From assembly GCA_963738615.1 (NCBI GenBank), contig CAVTXI010000004.1, positions 248,001-312,000 on the forward strand: 64,000 nt of DNA, in the 5' to 3' direction. This stretch comes from CAVTWY01 sp963738615 (GTDB taxonomy: Bacteria > Pseudomonadota > Gammaproteobacteria > Burkholderiales > Burkholderiaceae_C). Of this stretch, positions 50,075 through 59,057 are shown one piece after another. Below the pieces are notes generated by a model, which was not told the origin of the DNA, did not search any database, and was given only the letters and a program-made list of their open reading frames with translations. The position numbers and the translations under genes were made by a program. The first letter of the stretch is position 1, and each line of letters opens with the position of its first letter.

Positions 50075-50631
50075 GGAGCCGCGCGCTTCGCATCGGCCGG
50101 CGCGTGCGTCACGTGCGCGACGGCGTCGTCTTCCGAGTCGTGCACCTGGATCAGGTCGGCGTCGGCAATCCGCCCGCGCGCCAGCTTCACCAGGTTGCCG
50201 AGGATGAGCGAGCCCATCGCGAGGCTTGCGATGTAGCCCACACCGTAGACCCAGATCATCGGCAGGCCCGTCACCGGCGACATCGTCGTCGCGTTGATCT
50301 GGTGCTGGCGCCACGTGCCGTAGAACATCAGCGCGCAGCAGCCGAGCATCAACAGGTTCGACAAGCCGAAGCAGAACTTTTTGCCGGCGCGCGGCAGCAC
50401 GCGGATCACCGTGTCCAGACCCAAGTGCGCGTTCTCGCGCATCGCGATGATGGCGCCCAGGAACGTGATCCAGATAAAGAAGAACCGCGACAGCTCTTCC
50501 GAAAAATCGATGCCCGAATTGAAGCCGTAGCGCAGCACCACGTTGCCGAACACCATGATCACCATGAGTGTCAGCATCAAGACCAGCAGGCCTTCGGCGA
50601 GCCGGAAGAACGCAGCGCTGAGCTTGCCCAT
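50071..50631 (-). CDS. TRAP transporter small permease (DctQ), system 1
   Basis: A 186-residue protein with four predicted membrane helices (LLVLMLTLMVIMVFGNVVLR; FFFIWITFLGAIIAMRENAH; FGLSNLLMLGCCALMFYGTW; IWVYGVGYIASLAMGSLILG) and the DctQ motif SEELSRFFFIWITFLGA. The start MGKLSAAFFR is taken as the family N-terminus; the frame is open further upstream. A charged cytoplasmic tail ends the protein. Confidence 0.88.
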   Translation of the reverse strand: MGKLSAAFFRLAEGLLVLMLTLMVIMVFGNVVLRYGFNSGIDFSEELSRFFFIWITFLGAIIAMRENAHLGLDTVIRVLPRAGKKFCFGLSNLLMLGCCALMFYGTWRQHQINATTMSPVTGLPMIWVYGVGYIASLAMGSLILGNLVKLARGRIADADLIQVHDSEDDAVAHVTHAPADAKRAAP

Positions 50632-50653
50632 GCGGCTCGCGTGGCCGCGCCGG

Positions 50654-51646
50654 TTACTTCGTGGCCTCGATGGCCTGCAACAGCGCAGGTCCGTTCTTCT
50701 CGGCAAAAGTCTTGGCGATCGACTCCGACACGATCTTCTGGAACGGCGCCATGTCGACCGTTTCGATCACCTGCATGCCCGACTTCTTCAGGTCGGCCAC
50801 CACCTTGCCGGCGTTGCCCGCGTTCAGGTCGCGCTGGTACTTCGCGGCTTCACGCGCGGCGTCGACCACGATGGTCTGCACGTTCGCCGGCAGGCTTTCG
50901 AACTTGGCCTTGTTCATCACCAGGATCAGCGGCGAGTAGACGTGGTTGCTGATCGTCAGGTGCTTCTGCACTTCATGGAACTTGGCCGACCAGGTGACGT
51001 TGATCGGGTGCTCCTGCGCGTCGAAGGTACCGGTCTCGAGGGCGGTGTACAGCTCGGCGATCGGCATCGGCGACGGGTTCATGCCCAGCAGCTTGAACGC
51101 CTGGATGTGATACGGGTTCGGCGTCGAGCGGATCTTCAGGCCCTTCAGGTCGTCGGGCGTGCGCACCGGGCGCTTGTTGTTGGTGAAGGCGCGCCAGCCG
51201 TTTTCCCAATAGGCCAGGCCCTTCAGGCCGTGCGGTGCCAGCTCGTTCAGCACACCGGTGCCGACCGGGCCGTCGAGCACCGCGTAGGCGTGCTGGGCAC
51301 TGCGGAAGACGAATGGCAACTCCATCGCGGCGGTGTTCGCGACGATGCCGTTGAAATTGGACGCGCCGCTCGACACGATGTCGATCGTGCCGCCGCGCAC
51401 GCCGTTGATCATCGCCGCGTCGTTGCCCAACTGATTGGCCGGGTAGATCGTTATTTCCACGTCGCCGTTGGTGCGCTGCTTGACCAGTTCGGCCAGCTTC
51501 ACGGCCGCCGCGTGCTGGCCGTCGGTCGGGTTGACCGCGTGGCCCAACTTCAGATTGAACTTGGCCGCGAAGGCGGTTGGGGTCATGCACACCATCGCAG
51601 CGGCAGCAGCAGCGGCGCAAGCGAGCAGTCGGCGGGTCATCTTCAT
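50654..51646 (-). CDS. TRAP transporter substrate-binding protein (DctP family), copy 2
   Basis: A 330-residue periplasmic protein with signal peptide MKMTRRLLACAAAAAAAMVC ending TAFAAK. Family text: KLGHAVNPTDGQHAAAVKLA, GLKIRSTPNPYHIQAFKLLG (Arg), PMPIAELYTALETGTFDAQE, HLTISNHVYSPLILVMNKAK. It precedes the DctQ/DctM genes, while another binding protein follows them, so one membrane pair may be served by two binding proteins. Confidence 0.9.
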   Translation of the reverse strand: MKMTRRLLACAAAAAAAMVCMTPTAFAAKFNLKLGHAVNPTDGQHAAAVKLAELVKQRTNGDVEITIYPANQLGNDAAMINGVRGGTIDIVSSGASNFNGIVANTAAMELPFVFRSAQHAYAVLDGPVGTGVLNELAPHGLKGLAYWENGWRAFTNNKRPVRTPDDLKGLKIRSTPNPYHIQAFKLLGMNPSPMPIAELYTALETGTFDAQEHPINVTWSAKFHEVQKHLTISNHVYSPLILVMNKAKFESLPANVQTIVVDAAREAAKYQRDLNAGNAGKVVADLKKSGMQVIETVDMAPFQKIVSESIAKTFAEKNGPALLQAIEATK

Positions 51647-51662
51647 CTTGGGTCTCCTTGGG

Positions 51663-52640
51663 TCATGTCGAAGCGGGGTGCAGTACGTTGATCAACGGCC
51701 GCCCCGCGGCCAGTCGGGCGATGTTGTCGGCCATGGTCTGTTGACGCCGCTGAACGGTGCCGCGGGTCCAGCCGGACATGTGCGGCGTCATCAGCACGTT
51801 CGGCAGTGACGCGAAGTCCAGCTTCGATGGCGCGCACGCGGGCTGGTCGGCGCTGGGGTATTGGTACCAGGTGTCGATCACGGCGCCGCCAAGGCGCTTC
51901 GTGTGCAGCGCGTCATACAGCGCCTGCTCGGCGATTACGGGCCCGCGCCCGACGTTGACGATCCAGGCCGACGGCCGCATGGCGCGCAGTGCCGCATCGT
52001 CCACGATGCCTTTCGTCTGCGGCGCGAGCGGCAGGCTGACCACCACGATGTCGGTGCTGCCCAGGAAGGCATGCAGATCGCTCAGCGCATAGGCGCGGTC
52101 GACGTGGTCGTTCGCGATCACACTGCGGTTGGCGGCGTGCACGCGCATGCCGAACGCCTTGGCGCGAACGGCGATGGCCTTGGCGATGTGGCCGAAGCCC
52201 AGCAAGCCGAGCGTCTGGCTGCCCAGTTCGGTGCGCAGTGCGTTCGGCCGGCCGGCGAAGAAGGTCCATTGCCCCGTGCGCAGGTCGGCGTCGGCCTGCG
52301 TCAACGGCACGTGGCGCGCCAGCAGCGCGGCGAACACGTACTCGGCGATGGCGTCTTCGTGGCCGTGGCAGTTGCACAGCGCCGCTTGCGGGGGCAAGGC
52401 GGTCACGTCGATCGCGTCGGTGCCTGCTGCAGGCGCTTGATACAGGCGCAGTCGCCGCGGCTGGGGCATCGACGCATCGAGCTTGTTGCCCACGATCACG
52501 TCGGCCGTCTCGAAGTGCTGTGCTTCGCCCGGTGCCGACAGCGCGTCGCCCACCTCGACGATCGTGTGCCCGTGCTCGAGCATCTGCTCGAAGCCTTGAC
52601 GGAAGTTGGCGGCGTTCGTGCCGTGAAAGAGGATCTTCAT
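51663..52640 (-). CDS. D-2-hydroxyacid dehydrogenase family protein
   Basis: A 325-residue NAD-dependent enzyme. The nucleotide motif is TLGLLGFGHIAKAIAVRAKA, the substrate Arg lies in IVNVGRGPVIAEQALYDALH and the catalytic His in MTPHMSGWTRGTVQ. It would interconvert a 2-oxo and a 2-hydroxy acid. Its position between two TRAP systems suggests that it acts on a transported sugar acid or derivative. Confidence 0.85.
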   Translation of the reverse strand: MKILFHGTNAANFRQGFEQMLEHGHTIVEVGDALSAPGEAQHFETADVIVGNKLDASMPQPRRLRLYQAPAAGTDAIDVTALPPQAALCNCHGHEDAIAEYVFAALLARHVPLTQADADLRTGQWTFFAGRPNALRTELGSQTLGLLGFGHIAKAIAVRAKAFGMRVHAANRSVIANDHVDRAYALSDLHAFLGSTDIVVVSLPLAPQTKGIVDDAALRAMRPSAWIVNVGRGPVIAEQALYDALHTKRLGGAVIDTWYQYPSADQPACAPSKLDFASLPNVLMTPHMSGWTRGTVQRRQQTMADNIARLAAGRPLINVLHPAST

Positions 52641-52659
52641 GTCAGACCTTCGGGCGTCT

Positions 52660-53943
52660 TCATCGAGCCGTCATCCACTGCAGCGGCCACATCACGACCT
52701 GCGGGAACAGCACCAGCAGGAACATGACCATGGCCTGCGCGACCATGAAGGGCAACACGCCCTTGATCGCGCCGCTCATCGGGATCTTCGCGACGCCGCA
52801 AACAACGTTAAGCACGGTGCCCACTGGCGGCGTCACCAGACCGATCGCGTTGTTCATGATGAACAACACGCCGAAGTACACCGGGTCGATGCCGGCCTGC
52901 TTGAGCACCGGCATCAGCACCGGCGTCATGATCAGCACGGTGGGCGTGAAGTCGAGCGCCGTGCCCACCAGCAGCACCAGCAGCATCAACACGAAGACCA
53001 GCAGCTTCGGGTCGCCCATCAGCGGCTTGACGAGGTCGGCCAGTTGCTGAGGGATGTTGGCGGTGGTGATCAGCCAAGCCGACACCCCGGCAGCCGACAC
53101 CAGGAACATGATCACCGCGGTGGTTTCGGCGGCGCGGTAGAACAGGTGGAAGATCTGTCGCGGCTTGATCTCGCGATAGACCACCAAACCGACGAACAGC
53201 GAATACATCGCTGCGATCACCGCCGCTTCGGTCGGTGTGAATGCACCGAACTTGAGGCCGCCGATGATGACGATGGGAAGCACCAGCGCCCACAGTGCGT
53301 CGCGCGTGGCCTTCATGCGCTCGGACATCGTGCGCCTGGGTTCGACCTTGACGTTCTCGCGTCCGATCGACCAGCGCCACGCGAGCATGATCGCCACACC
53401 CATCAGCACGCCCGGCACGATGCCGGCGATGAACAGCTTGGTGATCGACACGCCACCGGTGACGCCGTAGAGGATCATCGCGATCGACGGCGGGATCACC
53501 GGCGCGATGATGCCGCCGCAGGCGATCAGGCCGCACGAGCGGTTGATGTCGTAACCGGCGTTGCGCATCATCGGCACCAGCACCGCCGCCAGCGCGGCGG
53601 TGTCGGCCACGGCCGAGCCCGACAGCGACGCCATGATCACGGCCGCCGCCACGGCGACATAGCCCAGGCCGCCTCGGATGTGCCCGATCCACGACATCGC
53701 CATCAGGATGATCCGGCGCGTCATGCCGCCGGCGTTCATGAACTCGCCAGCCAGCATGAAGAACGGCACCGCCAGCAGCGGGAAGCTGTTCGCACCGTCC
53801 CACATGTTCTGGATCACGATCTGCGGATCGGTGACGCCCATGTACAGCATCATCGACAAGCCGCAGGCGATAAGCGCGAACGCGACCGGCATGCCCAGCG
53901 CCATGAAGCCGAGCAGCGAGGCGATGAAGACGAAGATGATCAT
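52660..53943 (-). CDS. TRAP transporter large permease (DctM), system 2
   Basis: A 427-residue membrane protein of the DctM family, clearly paralogous to that at 48794-50074 (FFMLAGEFMNAGGMTRRIIL; SLSGSAVADTAALAAVLVPM; GGIIAPVIPPSIAMILYGVT; TPPVGTVLNVVCGVAKIPM). The start ATG 53943 overlaps the DctQ stop (ATGA). Confidence 0.92.
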   Translation of the reverse strand: MIIFVFIASLLGFMALGMPVAFALIACGLSMMLYMGVTDPQIVIQNMWDGANSFPLLAVPFFMLAGEFMNAGGMTRRIILMAMSWIGHIRGGLGYVAVAAAVIMASLSGSAVADTAALAAVLVPMMRNAGYDINRSCGLIACGGIIAPVIPPSIAMILYGVTGGVSITKLFIAGIVPGVLMGVAIMLAWRWSIGRENVKVEPRRTMSERMKATRDALWALVLPIVIIGGLKFGAFTPTEAAVIAAMYSLFVGLVVYREIKPRQIFHLFYRAAETTAVIMFLVSAAGVSAWLITTANIPQQLADLVKPLMGDPKLLVFVLMLLVLLVGTALDFTPTVLIMTPVLMPVLKQAGIDPVYFGVLFIMNNAIGLVTPPVGTVLNVVCGVAKIPMSGAIKGVLPFMVAQAMVMFLLVLFPQVVMWPLQWMTAR

Positions 53944-54524
53944 GGTCTGGTGCTGGCGCGGCTGTCGCCGTCGTTCAGCGGGTGCGCAAGCATTTCGCGC
54001 TGCGCCTCGAGGGCATCGGCCATGCCTTCCTCGTGCACGTCGATCAACTCGTCGTCGGCCACCTTGCCGGCGATCAGGCGAAGCAGGTTCGAAGCGCAAA
54101 TGATCGCGATCGCCGTGCCAGTGATGTAGCTGACACCGAACACCCACAACATGCTCAGCTGCGCCACCGGTGAGGCGTTACCGCGGATGATGTCGTGCTG
54201 AAGCCAGGTGCCGTAGACGATGATCACGCAACACAGCAGCATCACCGCCTGGCTGATGGCCCAGCACACCCTGCGGCCGAACGCGGGCAGCATCTGCACC
54301 ACGATGTCCACGCCCAGGTGCGCGCGGCGCCGCATGCCGACCACCGCGCCCAGGAAAGTCATCCACACGAAGGCGAAGCGGGGGATCTCTTCCGACAGGT
54401 CGATGCCGGTGTTGAAGAACAGGCGCAGAACCACGTTCCCGAACACCATCACCAGCATCACGGCCAGGCACGCGACCATCACGACCTCGAGCGCGCGCGT
54501 CAGCGTGTCGGCCAGTGCCTTCAT
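53940..54524 (-). CDS. TRAP transporter small permease (DctQ), system 2
   Basis: A 194-residue protein with four membrane helices (VVMVACLAVMLVMVFGNVVL; FAFVWMTFLGAVVGMRRRAH; ISQAVMLLCCVIIVYGTWLQ; LWVFGVSYITGTAIAIICAS) and the DctQ motif SEEIPRFAFVWMTFLGA. ATG 54524 is chosen; a GTG 12 bases upstream (54536) is an alternative. It pairs with the DctM gene downstream. Confidence 0.88.
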   Translation of the reverse strand: MKALADTLTRALEVVMVACLAVMLVMVFGNVVLRLFFNTGIDLSEEIPRFAFVWMTFLGAVVGMRRRAHLGVDIVVQMLPAFGRRVCWAISQAVMLLCCVIIVYGTWLQHDIIRGNASPVAQLSMLWVFGVSYITGTAIAIICASNLLRLIAGKVADDELIDVHEEGMADALEAQREMLAHPLNDGDSRASTRP

Positions 54525-54567
54525 CGTCTTGCCCACAGCGCTGTCGAGGTGACGTTGCCCGCGCGGC

Positions 54568-55566
54568 CTACTTCCCTGCGCGGACCTTCGCGATCTCGGC
54601 CTGGAAGCCCTTGACGAATTCCTCGCCGATCTGCGGCGCGAACTTCGCCATCACCGGCTCGACCCTCTTCTGGATCTTCTCCAGCTCGGCCAGCGGCACG
54701 GTGTCGACGGTCACGCCCGCGGCCTTGAACTTGGCAATCACGTCGGCGTTGCCTTCGTCGAGCAGCTTGCGTTGAAACAGGCCCGCTTCGGTCGCGGCCT
54801 TCTGCACGCCTGCCTTGTCGTCGGCCGACAGCGTGTCCCAGAACTTCTTCGACGCCACCAGCGCCACCGGCGTGTAGACGTGGTTTGTCACCGAGATGAA
54901 CTTCTGCACTTCCTGCATCTTGTTGGCGTACATGTGCAGCAGCGGGTTCTCTTGCCCGTCCAGCGCCTTGATCTCGAGGGCGGGGAACACTTCGGCGAAC
55001 GCCATCGGCGTGGCGTTGGCGCCCAGCGTCTTCCAGGTGTCCAACGCGACCGGGTTGGTCATCACGCGCACCTTCAGGCCGCTGATGTCTTCGACCTTGG
55101 TCACGCTGCGCTTGCTGTTGGACAGGTTGCGAAAACCCATGCCGGTCCAGGTCAGGCCCACCAGGCCGCTGGGCTCGATGGCCGCGAAGATCTTCTTCGA
55201 CGAGGCGCCGTCGAGCACCGCGTAGACCTCTTTCTCGTTCGCGAAGAGGAACGGCAGGTCCCACACCTGCACTTCCTTCACGCGCGCCGACAGCGGCGCC
55301 AGCGTGCCGATGTACAGCTCTTGCGTGCCGGCCTGCGCCGCTTGCAACTGCTTCTCGTCGCTGCCGAGCACGCCGCTGTGGAAGGCCTGCACCTTGACGT
55401 TGCCCTTGGTGTAGGTGCCGGCCAGCTCGGCGAACTTGTTCATCGCCGCGGCCTGCGGGTGCGACTCGGGCATCGCGTGGCCGATCTTGGCCTTGACTTC
55501 GGCGAAGGCGGCGCCGCAGCTCAGTGCAAGGGCCGAGAGCGCGATAAGCGTGCGTGTGATCGTCAT
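54568..55566 (-). CDS. TRAP transporter substrate-binding protein (DctP family), copy 3
   Basis: A 332-residue periplasmic protein with signal peptide MTITRTLIALSALALSCGAA ending FAEVK. Family text: AKIGHAMPESHPQAAAMNKF, AGTQELYIGTLAPLSARVKE, GLKVRVMTNPVALDTWKTLG, AFAEVFPALEIKALDGQENP. It is the first gene of TRAP system 2. The GTQ-LY motif and EIKALDG text make it the closest relative of copy 1. Confidence 0.9.
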   Translation of the reverse strand: MTITRTLIALSALALSCGAAFAEVKAKIGHAMPESHPQAAAMNKFAELAGTYTKGNVKVQAFHSGVLGSDEKQLQAAQAGTQELYIGTLAPLSARVKEVQVWDLPFLFANEKEVYAVLDGASSKKIFAAIEPSGLVGLTWTGMGFRNLSNSKRSVTKVEDISGLKVRVMTNPVALDTWKTLGANATPMAFAEVFPALEIKALDGQENPLLHMYANKMQEVQKFISVTNHVYTPVALVASKKFWDTLSADDKAGVQKAATEAGLFQRKLLDEGNADVIAKFKAAGVTVDTVPLAELEKIQKRVEPVMAKFAPQIGEEFVKGFQAEIAKVRAGK

Positions 55567-55596
55567 GTCGTTTCCTGTGCGTGAGGGGTCGATCGT

Positions 55597-56850
55597 TCAA
55601 GGAACCTGCAACGTGCCGTCGGTCAGACGCGTTTGCGTCCACGTGGTCACGCCGCTGTCGCAAGGGTATTTCGCGGCCTGCGCTTCGTCGAAGGCGACAC
55701 CCAGGCCAGGCTGGTCGTTCGCGTAGACATAGCCGTCGCGGAACTCGGGCAGGCCGGGAAACACATCCAGCAACGCCTCGCGCGGGCCTTTGAGTTCCTG
55801 GATGATGAAGTTGGGCGGCTCGGTGCCCGACCATTCCTGAAGGCCGAAGTTGCGCGCTGCCAGGTCGATGTGGATGTTGGCCGCATGCGCGAAAGGCGTC
55901 ATGTCGCCGGGGCCGTGCCACGCCGTGCGCACGCCGTACTGCTCGGCGAAGATCTGAAGCTTGCGTGACGGCGTGATGCCGCCGGCCTGACTAAGGTGCA
56001 CGCGCACGAAGTCGATCAGACGCCCGGCGATCACGCGCTTCCATTCCAGCGGGTGATTGAAGAGCTCACCGATCGCGATCGGCGTGCGCGAGTGCTGGCG
56101 CAACTCGTGCAGCCATTCCAGGTCTTCGATCGCCAGCGCGTCTTCGAGGAAGAAGAGCTCACACGGCTCGAGCTGACAGGCCATGCGCACGGCGTCCATC
56201 GGCTTCAGGCGCGAGTGCACGTCATGGCAAAGCTCAACGTCAAAACCGATGCGCGCGCGGATGCCTTCGAACATCTTCACCGTCTCGCGGATGTACGTGC
56301 GGGTGTCGAGGTAGACGCCGTCGGCGGCACCGCGGGGTGCGGTCGGTGGGGCCGCGCCGTATTTGCCGCCGCCATACCCGCCGCTCTGGCAGCGGATGTG
56401 CGTGATGCCCTGCTCGCGGTACTTGCGGATGTTGTCGCAAAGCTCGGCCAGATCACGTCCGTCGGCGTGGCGATAGATCGGCACACCCTCGCGGCACTTG
56501 CCGCCGAAGAGTTGATACAGCGGCAGCCCGGCGGCCTTGCCCTTGATGTCCCACAACGCCATGTCCACGCCTGAGATCGCGTTGTTCTCGATCGGGCCGT
56601 TGCGCCAGTAGGCGTTCTGGTGCATCAACTGCCACAGCTCTTCGATCGCCTGCGCGTCGCGCCCGATCAGCAGTGGGCGCAGGTATTCCTCGAGCAGGCA
56701 CTTCACCGCCAAGTGGCGATACGAGAAGGTGGCGCAGCCGTAGCCGACCAGACCAGGCTGGTTGGTCGTGATCTTCACCACCACGAGGTTGATGCCCTCG
56801 GGTGCCGTGCAATAGACCTCGAGGTCGGTGATTCGACTCGCCATACTCAC
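55597..56850 (-). CDS. Mannonate dehydratase-like enolase superfamily enzyme (ManD/RspA group)
   Basis: A 417-residue enolase-superfamily dehydratase. ManD-type text is clear: TDLEVYCTAPEGINLVVVKI, GVDMALWDIKGKAAGLPLYQ, THIRCQSGGYGGGKYG, the metal and base residues in FDVELCHDVHSRLKP, FFLEDALAIEDLEWL, GELFNHPLEWKRVIAGRLID and AWHGPGDMTPFAHAANIHID. It would dehydrate D-mannonate, or a similar sugar acid, to a 2-keto-3-deoxy acid. The start GTG 56850 (GAGG upstream) or ATG 56844. Next to an SDR and TRAP genes, which fits hexuronate or sugar-acid use. Confidence 0.85.
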   Translation of the reverse strand: MSMASRITDLEVYCTAPEGINLVVVKITTNQPGLVGYGCATFSYRHLAVKCLLEEYLRPLLIGRDAQAIEELWQLMHQNAYWRNGPIENNAISGVDMALWDIKGKAAGLPLYQLFGGKCREGVPIYRHADGRDLAELCDNIRKYREQGITHIRCQSGGYGGGKYGAAPPTAPRGAADGVYLDTRTYIRETVKMFEGIRARIGFDVELCHDVHSRLKPMDAVRMACQLEPCELFFLEDALAIEDLEWLHELRQHSRTPIAIGELFNHPLEWKRVIAGRLIDFVRVHLSQAGGITPSRKLQIFAEQYGVRTAWHGPGDMTPFAHAANIHIDLAARNFGLQEWSGTEPPNFIIQELKGPREALLDVFPGLPEFRDGYVYANDQPGLGVAFDEAQAAKYPCDSGVTTWTQTRLTDGTLQVP

Positions 56851-56859
56851 AACACCGCC

Positions 56860-57642
56860 TCACAGTACCGAAAGCCAACCACCATCGACGTAGATGATCT
56901 GGCCATTGACGTAGTTCGACGCGGCCGAGGCCAGGAACACGGCGGTGCCCACCAATTCCTCGGGCTTGCCCCAGCGCCCTGCCGGATTGCTGGCCCTGAC
57001 CCAGGCGTCGAATTCTTTGTTGTCGATCAGCGCCTGATTCATGTCGGTGAGGATGTAGCCCGGGCCGATCGAGTTGGCCTGGATGTCGAACTTGGCCCAC
57101 TCGGCAGCCATCGCCTTCGACAGCAGCTTGATGCCCGCCTTGGCCACCGTGTACGGCGCCACCGTCGCGCGCGCGGACTCGCTGGTCAGCGAGCCGATGT
57201 TGATGATCTTGCCGCCGCGCCCACGCGCCACCATGCGCCGCGCCGCTTCGCGCCCGACAAGGAAGGCCGCGGTGAGGTTGGTGTCGATCACGCGCTGCCA
57301 GTCGGCCAGCTCGAGCTCGAGCATTGGCTTGCGATGTTGGATGCCCGCGTTGTTGATCAGGATGTCGATGATCACGCCGTCGCGGTCGAAGGCTGCAAAC
57401 GCGCCGGCGACCGATGCTTCGTCGGCAACGTCGAACGCAGCGCCGCGCGCGTTGACGCCTTCGGCCTTCAGTCGCGCCACCGCTTCATCGACCACAGCCT
57501 GCTGGCGGCTGTTGACCACCACCGCAGCGCCCGCTTGGCCCAGGCCGCGGGCCAGCGCAAAACCGATGCCACGGCTCGAGCCCGTGATCAAGGCGGTGCG
57601 GCCGGAAAGGTCGAACAGGGTTTGGCTTGGGCGTGATTCCAT
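56860..57642 (-). CDS. SDR family oxidoreductase (gluconate 5-dehydrogenase-like)
   Basis: A 260-residue short-chain dehydrogenase. Cofactor motif TGSSRGIGFALARGLG near residue 20, NNAGIQ, catalytic Ser/Tyr/Lys in NIGSLTSESARATVAPYTVA then KAG, and the C-terminal SAASNYVNGQIIYVDGGW. It resembles gluconate 5-dehydrogenases/2-deoxy-gluconate dehydrogenases and could oxidise or reduce a sugar acid. First gene of the minus-strand sugar-acid operon, divergent from the GntR regulator, with an operator just upstream. Confidence 0.88.
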   Translation of the reverse strand: MESRPSQTLFDLSGRTALITGSSRGIGFALARGLGQAGAAVVVNSRQQAVVDEAVARLKAEGVNARGAAFDVADEASVAGAFAAFDRDGVIIDILINNAGIQHRKPMLELELADWQRVIDTNLTAAFLVGREAARRMVARGRGGKIINIGSLTSESARATVAPYTVAKAGIKLLSKAMAAEWAKFDIQANSIGPGYILTDMNQALIDNKEFDAWVRASNPAGRWGKPEELVGTAVFLASAASNYVNGQIIYVDGGWLSVL

Positions 57643-57650
57643 GGCGGCAA

Positions 57651-57770
57651 TTTATAAGACGTATGATGTTTGGATGATTGGTGCAAACACCTATCTATCT
57701 ATGGTGATTGTTCTCACAACTCGTCACATCCATGGTTGCGTGCTTGTAGTTACGTCATACGTGCTATAAA
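57651..57770. promoter_or_regulatory. Pair of inverted operator-like boxes in the SDR/GntR divergent promoter
   Basis: TTTATAAGACGTATGATG (57651-57668) and the reverse complement of 57753-57770, TTTATAGCACGTATGACG, match at 15 of 18 positions. Their shared core is ACGTATGA. One lies 9 bases upstream of the SDR start and the other 7 bases upstream of the GntR start, in mirror orientation. This is the arrangement expected for a GntR-family regulator that represses both its own gene and the divergent operon. The region between is AT-rich compared with its surroundings. Confidence 0.65.
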
Positions 57771-57776
57771 AAGCCC

Positions 57777-58577
57777 ATGAGCACCCCTCGCGTCGCGCCG
57801 CGCGCCACGTTTCACAAGCAAGTGGTCGAACAACTGGGGCGTGACATCTGTTCGGGCCGCTACCGACCGGGCCAAGTCGTGCCGTCCGAGCCCGAGTTGT
57901 GCGAACGCTTCGGCTACAGCCGCATCGTCATTCGTGAAGCGATCAAATCCCTGGTGGCCAAAGGCGTGCTGGAAGTCAGCCGCCGAATCGGCACGCTGGT
58001 GCTCGAGCCCTCGCGATGGAACCTGTTCGATCCGCAGGTGATTGCGTGGCGCGCCGAGTCGGCCGAATCCGACCCGACGATGGCGCGTGACCTGATGGAG
58101 CTGCGCCGCATCGTCGAGCCCGCCGCCGTACGTCTGGCCGCCGAGCGCGCCAGCGACACCGAGCGGCGCGCCCTGCGTGCCGCCTACATGGCGATGGTGC
58201 GCGCCGTGGCCGGCAAGGGCGACTATGTCGAGGCCGACCTCGCGTTCCACACCACCATCTTGTCGGCCTGCGGCAACCAATACGTGCGCCAGATGCAGGA
58301 AGCGTTGTCGGCGATGCTGAAGGCCAGCTTCGAGATCGTGTCGCAAAAGCCCGGCGGGCCGGCGCAGTCACTGCCGATGCACGAAGCGGTGTGCGTGGCC
58401 ATCGAAAAGGGCGATGCCAAGGTGGCCGAGCGCGCAGCGATCGTTTTGATCGCGCATGCCGAGGAAGACTTGCGGGTGCTGCTCGAGGCCCGCCGCAACG
58501 CGCCACCCTCGGCGCGCCGCAAGCCACGGCAGCGCGAGGCGGGACCGCGACGAATCGAAGCGAGAAGCGCTGAAGCG
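57777..58577 (+). CDS. GntR-family (FadR subgroup) transcriptional regulator
   Basis: About 267 residues with a winged helix-turn-helix (VEQLGRDICSGRYRPGQVVP; ELCERFGYSRIVIREAIKSL; GVLEVSRRIGTLVL) and an FCD ligand domain (ARDLMELRRIVEPAAVRLAA; DLAFHTTILSACGN; HEAVCVAIEKGDAKVAERAA). The group includes DgoR, the galactonate regulator, and a galactonate dehydratase remnant follows directly. No stop codon separates the two: the frame runs on in phase through an Arg-rich linker into the dehydratase start at 58578, so the real stop was probably lost by a small indel. Confidence 0.85.
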
Positions 58578-59056
58578 ATGAAGATCACGTCGTTCACCAC
58601 CTACCGCGTCGCACCCCGGTGGATGTTCCTGAAGATCGAGACCGACGAGGGCATCACCGGCTGGGGCGAGCCCGCGCTGGAAGGCCGCGCGCTCACCGTC
58701 GAAACCGCGGTGCAGGAGCTTGGTGCCACGTTGATCGGCCAGGACCCGACGCGCATCAACGACCACTGGCAGACGATGTACCGCGCTCACTTCTATCGCG
58801 GCGGCGCCGTGCTGATGAGCGCCATCGCCGGCATCGACCAGGCCCTCTCCGTCGACCAAGCGGTGGCCGTGGTCGCCGCGGTGCGCGCGGCTTTCGGCAA
58901 CACCGTCGACTTCGGCCTGGACTTCCACGGCCGCGTCCCGAAACCCGGCCTTGGTGTCGTCATCGATGAAGACCGCGTGTTGCACGCATCACGCCACGCG
59001 CCGAATGGCACAACCCGGTGTGGCGGCACGGCGATGGCAGCGTGGCCGAGTGGTGA
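58578..59056 (+). pseudogene. dgoD: Galactonate dehydratase remnant with two internal deletions and a frameshift
   Basis: The N-terminus is intact (MKITSFTTYRVAPRWMFLKI; ITGWGEPALEGRALTVETAV; AGIDQAL). It then jumps to text from the family's barrel (VAVVAAVRAAFGNTVDFGLD then FHGRV), then to near the C-terminus (VPKPGLGVVIDEDRVLHASR), and after a frameshift near 59000 ends EWHNPVWRHGDGSVAEW with TGA at 59054-59056. About 220 of some 380 residues are missing, including the metal ligands. The two family sequences joined at the second break both contain a V-x-KP motif, hinting at deletion through a short repeat. Confidence 0.75.
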
Positions 59057-59057
59057 G

